This document shows positions 9,944-19,729 of a stretch of 64,000 nucleotides of DNA, piece by piece. This DNA comes from Candidatus Cryptobacteroides faecavium. Lineage in GTDB: Bacteria; Bacteroidota; Bacteroidia; Bacteroidales; UBA932. Position numbers and translations under genes: made by a program. Under the pieces are notes generated by a model, which was given only the letters and a program-made list of their open reading frames with translations, had not been told where the DNA came from and searched no databases. The stretch is from positions 30,012 to 94,011 of the forward strand of contig JADIMB010000001.1 of assembly GCA_017694995.1 (NCBI GenBank). Reading direction: 5' to 3'. Each line of letters begins with the position of its first letter. Positions within the stretch are counted from its first letter, which is position 1.

Positions 9944-10873
9944 TCAGTCATGGAAGTTTCCAGAAATATACTGTTCGGCTTCTTCGGCAGAGACATCCTT
10001 AAGTACTACTTTCATGGACCTGTCCAGGAGATAGATGGTGGGCGTCGCCCTTATTACATACTCTCTGCTTTCGTACAATCCGGGGGAATGTATCACTGTC
10101 CATCCGCCCGGAAGCTCAGGTAGATGCTTTTCCCACATGATGGTGTCCTTTCCGGGGTATACGGCAAGAATGCCGAGTTTGTGTTCATTCACCGCGTCTC
10201 CTATCGCTTCTGAGCCGGAAATGTATTTTTCCACTCTTTCACATTCCGGACATCCGGGTTCATAGAAAATCAGCAGTACAGCTTTTCCGGACATGCTGTA
10301 CAGGCGGAATGATTCTGTTTCACTGTCTGGAAGATACCCTGAAATGTCGGATGCCGGTGTACCCGGGCGGTTCTTCAAAGCGGATTCAAGCTGCCATACG
10401 GGCCTGATCCTGTACTCTTCCGGTATATCCGGAAGCCCAAGGAAACTTTGCAGGCAAGCTATCCAGATATTTTCATTGCGGTAAGGGGAGTTGGGGTCAT
10501 CGAAATAGGTTTCAGCCAATTCTTCTATGCGCAACAGCATGTCTAGTCTGGATGAAGCTTTCCTGAACATAATGGAAGCAGGTCTTGATATATCACCGGA
10601 AGGAAGCCTGAGCATGATCCAGCTCCATGTAGCGAATGCCTGCTCCAGTGAAGCGGAATCCGTGAGCCATGCTTCATCATCCATATCCACGCTGTCCCAG
10701 TAATGTTCAGTTATCCACTTTATTTTCTGATTACCGGCCAGAGAATCAGGTGGAGAAGGAAGTTCCACCTGTCTTCTGACCTGCTGAGGCCCTGCAGCAC
10801 AGGCCCCAGCATTGAAAATAAACAAAAGGTTTAAAGCGAGTATGATATGTATGGCCGTCATTTTTATGTGCAT
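9944..10873 (-). CDS. Thioredoxin-like (DUF5106-type) secreted protein
   Basis: Signal peptide; AVLLIFYEPGCPECERVEKYI (CPEC) and VIRATPTIYLLDRSMKVV thioredoxin-fold features. Confidence 0.75.
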   Translation of the reverse strand: MHIKMTAIHIILALNLLFIFNAGACAAGPQQVRRQVELPSPPDSLAGNQKIKWITEHYWDSVDMDDEAWLTDSASLEQAFATWSWIMLRLPSGDISRPASIMFRKASSRLDMLLRIEELAETYFDDPNSPYRNENIWIACLQSFLGLPDIPEEYRIRPVWQLESALKNRPGTPASDISGYLPDSETESFRLYSMSGKAVLLIFYEPGCPECERVEKYISGSEAIGDAVNEHKLGILAVYPGKDTIMWEKHLPELPGGWTVIHSPGLYESREYVIRATPTIYLLDRSMKVVLKDVSAEEAEQYISGNFHD

Positions 10874-10887
10874 ATTCAGTTAATGTC

Positions 10888-13800
10888 TTATCTGATGAGG
10901 TCTGCTACACAGCGCACGAATATTTTCTGGGTACCGAAGGCCATATTGTCATTATAGACAGGTGTACCGGAAGTGGTGTTTCCCGTAATGGTTACCTTGT
11001 AACCGCTGTGCCAGTATTTCGAGTCCTGTATGTAATAGCCTGTCCCGTGCTTATGCACCACCAGATGAGGATAAAGCTCCATCGACCTGTTTTCTCCAAG
11101 TTTGTACTCAAACTGCCCTGTCAAGAACATGTCCATCTGGTTTGCAGAGCATATGAATCCTCTGCCGTTTGACTCAAAAGAGTTTCCTACACTCATATGG
11201 TCGTTGAACTTTCCTTCGTTCTCCCTTGCTATTATAGCTGCCATTTCCTCGTCTGTAGGATATCTCCAGTTCAGTCCCTGTACCATGTCCTCAGGATGCT
11301 TCGATGCGTATGTGGCGCAAATATTCTCATACCGTCCGTCTATATATCCTCCTCCGATGGAAGATGTCCCTGAAGTCTCCCTGCTCTGGTTGCGGTCGTA
11401 CTCTATGTTAGACAGAGATGAACCGGTGACGTTCTGCCATGACTTTCCTGTCACTTCCATCGCTTCCGGACTTGCTACTATGGTTTTTCCTCTTACCTCA
11501 AGCACTTCTCCTACCCCGGACTGGAATATGGTGGATTTCAGTTCAGGAAGCGGGGAACTTCCGTTGTATATGGATATGTCTATCTGGTCGTTTTTCTGTG
11601 AAGGGAACAAGGCGTTCCTGTTGTTTGCCGCAGAGAAAGTTATGAGCCTTGGGAACAATGCTTTGTATACGGTGAATTCAACCGTCCCGGCATTGTCCGC
11701 ATTATCGGCTATGTTGCTCTGCCTTATGGTAACAGGTGAGGGAAGGGTCTGTGTAACGGCTCCTTTTTCTGTTGAGACAGTGTTGTCATATGCACAGTAT
11801 GTCCCGTATCCCATCAAGGTGACAGTGCCTCTGGTACCCAGATACGGGAAAGTCTGTTTTCCTTGCTCCTTTTCTGCTTCCCTTTCAATAGTGATTTTCA
11901 GCTTGTGGCCTTCAGATCCAGGATTGGCGGCAATGTTCACTTTCTGATCAGAGCGGAAAGCCAGGCGCGGCCTTGTGTAGCCGTATTGTTGCACTGACGA
12001 GGCATCTTTCCATGAACCGTCCCTCGGGTCCTTCCACTGCAGTTTCAGTGTCCTGCTGCCATAGCTGTCATAGGCCGGGAAAGCGATAGCGGACTGTCCT
12101 GAAGGCTGGAACTTATGTACAGACCCCTGCTGTACCCCGGAAGCGTCTACAAATCTCATATCTATCTCCGTCACATTCACACTGCCGCTGAATACAGGCC
12201 CCGCATGTCCTGCCGCATCAGTTTTTCCAGGCATGGCACCTGCGAAAAAGCTGTTTGCATATCCGTCCGCGTCATCTGTCCAGGAGACACTCTCCGGTGC
12301 TTCGACATAGTATTTGTACTGGTCTATAACGAGAGTCCGGGTCTCTCCTCCGGATGAGGCTGTAATTCCTGATGCCCCGTATCTTACGGCTACCTCACGG
12401 GAGAATTTTTCCCCAGGGGCGGAGCCGTATTCGGATATTGCAGGGATATCTATTGTGAGCTTCTGTGCCGAATATGCGGCAGCTGACTTCACTTCAGACA
12501 CATTCCCGCCTGCTGAAACTGTCCAAGCGGCATTTGTCTTTGCGCTTACTACAGCATTGCCTCCGCTTGGAGGAAGTACTGTGACACCTTGATCCTCAGG
12601 AATTATCGATGCCTCATCAAAATATGCAGGAGTTGTACGCAGGAGAGTGACTTTCGTTTCACTCTGTGATACTCCTTGCGGCAGACCGGAGGCATTTGTA
12701 CTGAAAGTTATGTAAGTGGAATGCTCTGTCCCGGCTGCATCAGGGGTATCCGCGTTCGTCGATCCAGCGCTCCTGCCGGTATAGTTGCGCGGATTGAATG
12801 TTATATATCTGCCATCTTCATTCTGTTCACTTTCTCTGACAATATAGATGGTGTTATACGTATCTTCACCCAGCCCTCCTTTCATGGTATTTCTGTCGGG
12901 AGTAACGCTTGTGCACACCCTGTTCCAGTCTGTAGTGCTGTTTCGGTCTTCGGCCATTTTGACATTGGCATTGGTGCTTATTTTCAGCTTTATGCTTCCT
13001 GCTTCCCTTGTATCCCCGAAATCATGTTCTGTCCAGTCTGTGGATATGACAGGGGCCGGTGCCTTCTGGTTTATCTTGAACGGTGTATTGTCAAATTCGG
13101 GATCGTCGCTTGCAGGGTGGAACAGGAATGTGCGCGGCCGCCATGAATTGTTTGGTTCGAAACTGGCAGACAGTACTGTTTCTCCTGACCTGTACGGATC
13201 TTTTGAAGATCCTTTTTTCACTGTTACCTGGTCAGTATCTGTATTTTGATCCTGGGCATTCTCAATGGTGTATTTATAAATCCACCAGTCTACTTCCGAT
13301 GTGACACGGATTTCGAAAGCCTTGTTTCCTGAAGCGGCCACATCATCCAGGGTAATTACCCCGAGGGCGAGGTTTGTGGCGAGCTGCTCTACGGTGACAG
13401 TACGGGCTTCTATCCTTCCAGTGCCGTCCTGCCCGTCATCAGCTATATATATCGTAATGAGACTGGAAAGAATGCCGCTTACATCAGATGTACGTTCCTG
13501 AGGCAGGAGGGAGAATACTTTTGTTACAGTATTTGTATTTTCATCTGTCTGTGTATCATCAAGCTTCAGTATTTCTGTATCTTTCCATTTTATGTCACCT
13601 TCCAGAGACTTGACTGTGAATTTCACTTCTTTGTTGCGAGGCTGCACAGTCACTGTGATTTTTTTTCTGTGCTCTCCGGGGTTTTTCATGAATATCAAAG
13701 AAGTGGGCGTGACTTCTATATTCAGCAACACATCTGCTGACTGGTTCACATAGATTTTCTTTGTAAGGTTTCCTGACTTTATGTAGAAGAATCCTTCACG

Positions 13801-15258
13801 TATGTCATTTATGTCGGCATAGCCTCCGTTGCCTCCTGAAAGTGCAGGCCATCCGTTCACTGACACTTCAAGTTTTGTGCTTCCTGCATTACCTTTTTCA
13901 GTGCTGAATTTTATCCAGTCATAGAGCGCTGAACCGCTGTTTCCTGAGGGTTTCTCTATTGTCCATTCCTGTGACGATGTCACTGAAAGGATGCTTGTAG
14001 AAGCTTCGCGGTAGAAGTCCATGGTGCTCTTGTCCACAGAAAGTCCCTGCTGTCCGTAATCAGCGTCTATATCGGATTCCGACCATTCAAGTACATCGAA
14101 GGTAATGTCTTTTGTAGCATTCTTGAATGCACTTTCCTCGTCAGGGTACCCAGGTCCTGATACAGAGGTGATATTAATACGGTATCTGTTGTTCCTCAGC
14201 AGATTGTAATATCCACCGTCAGATTTGGACATATCTATTCTGTAGTACGATTTTTCCTGTCTTCCGTCATATTTTCCAGCCACGACGACACATGCCCTGC
14301 TTTCTGGGTCTTTTGCGTCAGAGCCGTTGTAGTTTGACGCTTCACCGACATATATCTGACGGAAGAAAAAGTCGGTGCCGTCTGCATTTTCAGCCTCATG
14401 ATGTATTCCGGATTCCATACCAGTCACGGTCAGGCCCCCGCTTAATAAAGTCGGGGCAATGACTTTCTTGGGCTCGTTGTCAACCCAGTTATTTCCTCCT
14501 ATATTCTTGTTCAGAGGTATCAGAAGAGACTTCTGCGGGATGTTATACACTATTGCCTCTGTGAGGATGAAGTTGTCAAGCCCGTTTACTGCCTGAGAGC
14601 CTTCAGCATCCATGTCTGAGTCTGTCCCTGGAGATGACAGCTTGAAGTCCAGTCCTATGTCAATCCTGGCGACAGAACGGAGAGGATGCAGTTCTTTTTT
14701 GACTACACTTGTCTGTGAGCTGACGGTCTCCCTGAATTCAGTGTACATCGGGAGATAGCGTGGTGTGGAGGTGTCCCATCTGCTGCCAGTATCGAAAGAA
14801 AGCAAGTCAATGAACGTTGCTTTCGCTGTTCTGTTATCTATTTTCCCAGACGCCAGCAGCATATCCACTTCATTCGACGCGTTGGCCATCACGACGAACA
14901 GCTGCTGTCCGTCGGCTTTGGGAAGTACGGCCTGCCATGTATCCGGCCCGCTTTTGCTGGCTACAGTCTTGCCCGAATAATATTCGTTTCCTTCCGAATG
15001 TTTTTCAGGACCGAATACAATTATGTCCACGGTCTTGATTTCGCTTTCCTGCGCAGGGGTCAGCGAGCGGGTGGCTGTGCCGGCCTCGGCAGCTGTAAGC
15101 TTGAATGTCACGAGCATTCCCTCCGGGAAGTCTCCTCCAGTATCTATTGTGTTGTCCGGTATCCTGCCATCCGCTTCCAGGTTTTCCCTGGTGCAGGAAG
15201 ACAGGAGTGTCATGGCAGCTGAAAGAGCTGCAACCAAGATATATATTCTTTTTCTCAT
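10888..15258 (-). CDS. Large fimbrial adhesin-like lipoprotein (DUF4906-type N-terminal region, BACON-like repeats)
   Basis: Lipoprotein signal MRKRIYILVAALSAAMTLLSSC; N-terminal TGGDFPEGMLVTFKLTAAEAGTATRSLTPAQESEIKTVDIIVFG fimbrillin-like region; BACON-like repeats; C-terminal IFVRCVADLIR. Start 15258 preferred over 15297. Confidence 0.75.
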   Translation of the reverse strand: MRKRIYILVAALSAAMTLLSSCTRENLEADGRIPDNTIDTGGDFPEGMLVTFKLTAAEAGTATRSLTPAQESEIKTVDIIVFGPEKHSEGNEYYSGKTVASKSGPDTWQAVLPKADGQQLFVVMANASNEVDMLLASGKIDNRTAKATFIDLLSFDTGSRWDTSTPRYLPMYTEFRETVSSQTSVVKKELHPLRSVARIDIGLDFKLSSPGTDSDMDAEGSQAVNGLDNFILTEAIVYNIPQKSLLIPLNKNIGGNNWVDNEPKKVIAPTLLSGGLTVTGMESGIHHEAENADGTDFFFRQIYVGEASNYNGSDAKDPESRACVVVAGKYDGRQEKSYYRIDMSKSDGGYYNLLRNNRYRINITSVSGPGYPDEESAFKNATKDITFDVLEWSESDIDADYGQQGLSVDKSTMDFYREASTSILSVTSSQEWTIEKPSGNSGSALYDWIKFSTEKGNAGSTKLEVSVNGWPALSGGNGGYADINDIREGFFYIKSGNLTKKIYVNQSADVLLNIEVTPTSLIFMKNPGEHRKKITVTVQPRNKEVKFTVKSLEGDIKWKDTEILKLDDTQTDENTNTVTKVFSLLPQERTSDVSGILSSLITIYIADDGQDGTGRIEARTVTVEQLATNLALGVITLDDVAASGNKAFEIRVTSEVDWWIYKYTIENAQDQNTDTDQVTVKKGSSKDPYRSGETVLSASFEPNNSWRPRTFLFHPASDDPEFDNTPFKINQKAPAPVISTDWTEHDFGDTREAGSIKLKISTNANVKMAEDRNSTTDWNRVCTSVTPDRNTMKGGLGEDTYNTIYIVRESEQNEDGRYITFNPRNYTGRSAGSTNADTPDAAGTEHSTYITFSTNASGLPQGVSQSETKVTLLRTTPAYFDEASIIPEDQGVTVLPPSGGNAVVSAKTNAAWTVSAGGNVSEVKSAAAYSAQKLTIDIPAISEYGSAPGEKFSREVAVRYGASGITASSGGETRTLVIDQYKYYVEAPESVSWTDDADGYANSFFAGAMPGKTDAAGHAGPVFSGSVNVTEIDMRFVDASGVQQGSVHKFQPSGQSAIAFPAYDSYGSRTLKLQWKDPRDGSWKDASSVQQYGYTRPRLAFRSDQKVNIAANPGSEGHKLKITIEREAEKEQGKQTFPYLGTRGTVTLMGYGTYCAYDNTVSTEKGAVTQTLPSPVTIRQSNIADNADNAGTVEFTVYKALFPRLITFSAANNRNALFPSQKNDQIDISIYNGSSPLPELKSTIFQSGVGEVLEVRGKTIVASPEAMEVTGKSWQNVTGSSLSNIEYDRNQSRETSGTSSIGGGYIDGRYENICATYASKHPEDMVQGLNWRYPTDEEMAAIIARENEGKFNDHMSVGNSFESNGRGFICSANQMDMFLTGQFEYKLGENRSMELYPHLVVHKHGTGYYIQDSKYWHSGYKVTITGNTTSGTPVYNDNMAFGTQKIFVRCVADLIR

Positions 15259-15272
15259 GTCTAAAATCTTAT

Positions 15273-18200
15273 CTAATCTGCCAGATCGGCTACGCATCGT
15301 ATATACACTTTGTATTGTCCATATATCGGTTGAGGGACTTTATTATAATTAGGGTCCGATTGCGTACCGGTCGACTGGAAGACGTACGCCTGTTCGTCAA
15401 AGTAATATCCTGAATCTGTAATGTTCTTTCTGTTATTGTTGTGCACTACGTATAAAGGCATTATTTTCAATCCTCCGGAATTGAAGTCAGCCACGAATTC
15501 AGCCGTGAGGAACGCTATCTTGTCATTCTTGATATGGCACTCGAAGCCTCCGTTATTGAGATTGATATCGGTTTTATTTGAGAAGTGTCCAAGGCCTTCA
15601 TCGTCAATGATGGCTTTCATTTCCGCAACGGTAGGAAGACGCCATTTCAGCGGTTTGACTTTCTCGCTTCCGTCAAGGGATGTATCAGTCTTGTATCTTT
15701 CACATATCGAAGTTCCGTCATTTGTGAGGAAGCCGGATATATTCTGGCCTTTGTCTTTACTGTAATTGGCTGGTTTTCTCCAGCTTCCACCCTGGTCACA
15801 ATTAAGATATTCCCACATGTTTCCCGGTGAGGTACCGGCAATCTGATACCACGTATGATGATTATATAAATCACTTATATTTACAGCTTTAGGTGCGGCT
15901 ACTATCGGTTTTCCACCTACAGTCAGTACTTTTCCTATACCTTGCTGGTAGATTTTGTTGCCGAAATTATTGGTGGCTGAGTTTGTGATATTCACTTTAG
16001 TATTCCCTGTATCATTTGCAGTAGCCCTGAATGCTATTCTGCGGTTGAACAGCGATTTGGTATTTATGCTTATGTTTGTTGTGTATGAACTGACTTTATT
16101 GTTGTCAAGCACAATGTCTTGCGACATCACACTGAATTCCTTGGCGCTGTAGTCACGATTCGTTGCACTGGCGTAGGTAGCATATGGAACGACTGTGATT
16201 TTACCTGTTGTGCCGAGATATGGACCCAGTTTTCCGCTACCGGGATTATTTGCGGATTCCCGTCCGATAGTGAACTGTATGTTTCCACCGTCTCTGTTCA
16301 GTTCTTGCGGGACGAATGTGATAGAGGACGGTATCTGGTAGCCGTACTGGGTCACTGCATTCCCCACCTGCGTCCACTGGCTGTTCCTCGGGTCCTTCCA
16401 CATGACGATTATACTCCGGTTGCCCCATTTATCCTGAACACCGGTGTTCAAGGTGGTGCTGTTGCCTTTTCCGTCCAGTGTGATATCTACGGGTCCGGCT
16501 ATATCACCGTTAGACTCAGTCTGGTAGCGGAGTTTCACGCTGATTTTTTTGTCTGGGGCATATACATTTTCTCCGAATTTTAGAGTGACAGCATGAGAAC
16601 CGTCTCCACCGTAGGCTATGTTGTTGGGATATGAGTCTTTGTCCTGCCATGACACGGAAGGGGCTGTGACATAGTATTTCAGCTGGCTTAGTGCCGAACC
16701 TTGAACCTGGGTCCCTCCTGAGTTGTTTCCATCAGGCACATTGTAATAAAAATTCACCTGCAGGCTCTTCTTTTCTCCTGGTGTCGAGCCGTACTCTCCG
16801 ACGGCAGGTACAGTCACAGCCGATTCTTTTGTCTGATGGCTGTAGTCAGATGCGCCATAGACACCGGACTGTGCTCCCCCTACTGTGGCTCTCCACCGGG
16901 CATTTGTCCATGAAGACAGAGTAACAGGGCCTCCGTAAGGTGATATAGCCCCGTCTATGTTGCCGTTTCCAGCCACTGCAGTATGGTCGTCAAAGAAGGC
17001 AGGTGTCTCACGCTGTATAGTGAGTGTGGCCGATTTCTGTCTGTCATCTGAAAGGCCTGCCGCCGCTGTGGTGAATACATACTGCACTTCCTTGACAGAT
17101 CCTGCTGCTTTGGGACCGTACAGGTTTGATGATGTCTTCCTGTCTTCGTAAGTCCTCGGACGGAAAGTGACATATTTATCACCAGCTTCTTCATTGACTG
17201 TATATTGCAAGGTGTAAGTATCTTTTCCCACTCCTGAGTTGAATTCTGACCGTGAAGGAGAGACACTGTAGTTCACCAGGTTCCAGGCATTTTCGTCATA
17301 GCCTTGTGCAAAAGCTCCTTTGACCTTCGCATTAGTGTGTATCCTGAGTTTCAGTGTATCGTCTGCGCTCAGTTTGTCAGCCGTGAAACGCAGCGTGTTC
17401 CTGCCGAGTGAAATAAATGGTTCAGGGGCTTCCTGGGTGATTTCGAATCCGCTGTCCTGTACAAATTCATCCGAGCTGCTTCCTGCATGGAAGGTGAATA
17501 CGCGCTGCTGCCAGGAGTTGTTAGGCTTGAATCTGACATTCAGGGTCTGCTCTCCGGACTGGAACGGATTGACATCGTTTTTGCCGCTGATATCTTCCGC
17601 CTGGTCGGTAGGGTTTTTATTCAGGTGGATGGCATTTATCCACCATGATACAGGCGATTCCAGCTTGATGCCGAAAGACTCGCTTCCTTCTGCAGGGACT
17701 ACCTGAGCCGGGTCAAGTCTGTTCAGCGCAATATCTGTAGCCAGCTGCTGGATAGTCAAGGTCCTGGCCTCGATGCGGCCTGTGTCTCCTTTTATGTATA
17801 TGGTGACCATTCCTGCCAGTATACCGGAAACAGTCCCCCCTTGGGATGCTTTCCTGTCGGCCGGCTGGAATGATATGGTGTATGTCTTTGTATTAGAAGC
17901 GGCATCTTCTGATCCTGTGTCTTTTCCGTCTCCATATACCCGGAAAGCTTCACTGAACGGGCTGTAACCATCCACTTTTCCCATATCATTCTCTTCGGAT
18001 ACTGTAAGGGTAGCTGTTGACGGCTGGACAGTCACTGTTATGCTCGCTTTGCTTGCTGTCTTCCTGAATATCAGGGTAGCAGGTGTCACTTCAATGTTCA
18101 GAAGCTCGTCTGCGGACTGTGTGATATTTATCCTCTGGGTCAGTGCGCCTGATTTTATGTAAAAGAAGCCTTCACGGGTGTCTTCGATATTCTTGCTGCT

Positions 18201-19637
18201 GTATTCTTTCACAGATATGCTGGCTACATCGGCACTGTCAGTCTTGACGGCAGCATTTGCATCAGGAAGTATTATCCAGTCGAAAGGGCCTCCTTCTGAT
18301 TCCGGGGCGCTTACCGCCGTCCATCCCTGAGGATGATCGGTGTATATTGAAATAGCACTTGCGGATGCCTGTCTGTAGAAGCTGTGAGAAACCTTGTCCA
18401 CAGAAAGCTGGTATCGTCCGTCATGGACGATGTTGTTCATCTCTCCTCCTTCTTCTATGGACTTTATGTTGTACGTGATGTTTACAGGACCGGAATTGAA
18501 GGCTTCTTCTGCAGTGGAGTAGCCGTTTCCGGTTATGCCTGTGATATTCACACGGTAGCGCCTGTTGCGCAGTATATCATGGAATGTAGTGGCGGTACCG
18601 TCATCATGGCTGACCATGTCTATCCTGTAGAAGGATTCGGCTCCCTGCCTGTATTTCCCTCCGATTACTATGCATGCCCTTTGGGAAGGCTGTTTCGGTG
18701 TGCTTCCGTCATTGTTGGCCGCTTCTCCGGTGTATATCTGCCGGAAAATGTAATTGCCTCCGGATGCAGGTTCAGGTGTGTATTCTATTCCGGAGCTGAA
18801 TCCGGGCGTTGCTAGTCCTCCGTTTGCGATTGTAGGATTCGTTGCCTGTCCCGGCTCGGTACTGCCCTGTCCGGACCAGGCTATATTGTCTGATCCGGGT
18901 ATAATCATGGATGTCTGTGGTATATTGTATACTATGGCTCTTGTAAGGGTGAAGTCTGCAAGTCCGGATGCAATGCCGCTTGTCGCTCCTGGATCCTCGC
19001 TGAGATTCAGGCCGATGTCTATCCTTGCCACTGACCGCAGGGTTTTAAGAGTCCATGGCGTATTGTTGTCATAGTCGATATATTCCTTTTTTTCTGTCCA
19101 CATTGGAAGATGCCGTGGGGAAGAGGTGTCCCAGGCTTTTGAGGTGTCGAATGAAAGAGAGTTGATGAATTCGTTTTTCGAAGTCTGGCCATTTACGTTT
19201 TCAAGGGCTTTCTCTACTTCCTCAGAAGCGTTCAGCACGAATACATAGCAGTGCGGGTTTCCTGTACCTGTAGATGAGGCGTCTGTCTTGGTCAGGACAG
19301 CCTGCCAGAGCTGGCCGGTGCCTTTTGTGGCTGTTGTATGTCCTATATATTTCCCGTCGTTTCCGGTTTCCGTCGTGAATACTATGATATCTACGGTGTT
19401 TATCTCTTCCTCCTGTGCCGGAGTCAAGGATCGTGTGGCTGTCACCAGGGAAGATGCATCGAAACTGAACCTTACGAGCATGCCTTCTCCGAAGTCTCCT
19501 CCTGTCTGTATTGTACTGCCATTGCTGCCGCCTGGGGTGTCAAGCTCCTCACGGGTACATCCGGAGAAAAATCCAATCGACACGGCGGACAGCAGTGCAG
19601 TAAGGACAGCTAGTGTTTTTTTGCTGCAGTATTTCAT
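15273..19637 (-). CDS. Large fimbrial adhesin-like lipoprotein, paralog of the 10888-15258 product
   Basis: Shares N-terminal TGGDFGEGMLVRFSFDASSLVTATRSLTPAQEEEINTVDIIVF and C-terminal LKWRLPTVAEMKAI...YIRCVADLAD with its neighbour. Confidence 0.75.
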   Translation of the reverse strand: MKYCSKKTLAVLTALLSAVSIGFFSGCTREELDTPGGSNGSTIQTGGDFGEGMLVRFSFDASSLVTATRSLTPAQEEEINTVDIIVFTTETGNDGKYIGHTTATKGTGQLWQAVLTKTDASSTGTGNPHCYVFVLNASEEVEKALENVNGQTSKNEFINSLSFDTSKAWDTSSPRHLPMWTEKKEYIDYDNNTPWTLKTLRSVARIDIGLNLSEDPGATSGIASGLADFTLTRAIVYNIPQTSMIIPGSDNIAWSGQGSTEPGQATNPTIANGGLATPGFSSGIEYTPEPASGGNYIFRQIYTGEAANNDGSTPKQPSQRACIVIGGKYRQGAESFYRIDMVSHDDGTATTFHDILRNRRYRVNITGITGNGYSTAEEAFNSGPVNITYNIKSIEEGGEMNNIVHDGRYQLSVDKVSHSFYRQASASAISIYTDHPQGWTAVSAPESEGGPFDWIILPDANAAVKTDSADVASISVKEYSSKNIEDTREGFFYIKSGALTQRINITQSADELLNIEVTPATLIFRKTASKASITVTVQPSTATLTVSEENDMGKVDGYSPFSEAFRVYGDGKDTGSEDAASNTKTYTISFQPADRKASQGGTVSGILAGMVTIYIKGDTGRIEARTLTIQQLATDIALNRLDPAQVVPAEGSESFGIKLESPVSWWINAIHLNKNPTDQAEDISGKNDVNPFQSGEQTLNVRFKPNNSWQQRVFTFHAGSSSDEFVQDSGFEITQEAPEPFISLGRNTLRFTADKLSADDTLKLRIHTNAKVKGAFAQGYDENAWNLVNYSVSPSRSEFNSGVGKDTYTLQYTVNEEAGDKYVTFRPRTYEDRKTSSNLYGPKAAGSVKEVQYVFTTAAAGLSDDRQKSATLTIQRETPAFFDDHTAVAGNGNIDGAISPYGGPVTLSSWTNARWRATVGGAQSGVYGASDYSHQTKESAVTVPAVGEYGSTPGEKKSLQVNFYYNVPDGNNSGGTQVQGSALSQLKYYVTAPSVSWQDKDSYPNNIAYGGDGSHAVTLKFGENVYAPDKKISVKLRYQTESNGDIAGPVDITLDGKGNSTTLNTGVQDKWGNRSIIVMWKDPRNSQWTQVGNAVTQYGYQIPSSITFVPQELNRDGGNIQFTIGRESANNPGSGKLGPYLGTTGKITVVPYATYASATNRDYSAKEFSVMSQDIVLDNNKVSSYTTNISINTKSLFNRRIAFRATANDTGNTKVNITNSATNNFGNKIYQQGIGKVLTVGGKPIVAAPKAVNISDLYNHHTWYQIAGTSPGNMWEYLNCDQGGSWRKPANYSKDKGQNISGFLTNDGTSICERYKTDTSLDGSEKVKPLKWRLPTVAEMKAIIDDEGLGHFSNKTDINLNNGGFECHIKNDKIAFLTAEFVADFNSGGLKIMPLYVVHNNNRKNITDSGYYFDEQAYVFQSTGTQSDPNYNKVPQPIYGQYKVYIRCVADLAD

Positions 19638-19729
19638 TGTTTTATATTGTTTTATGTCGGTTGATACAGAAATTGTCTATTTTTTTTCCAGTTATTTTTC
19701 CGGTCTTATGTCGTATGGATGCCGGATTG

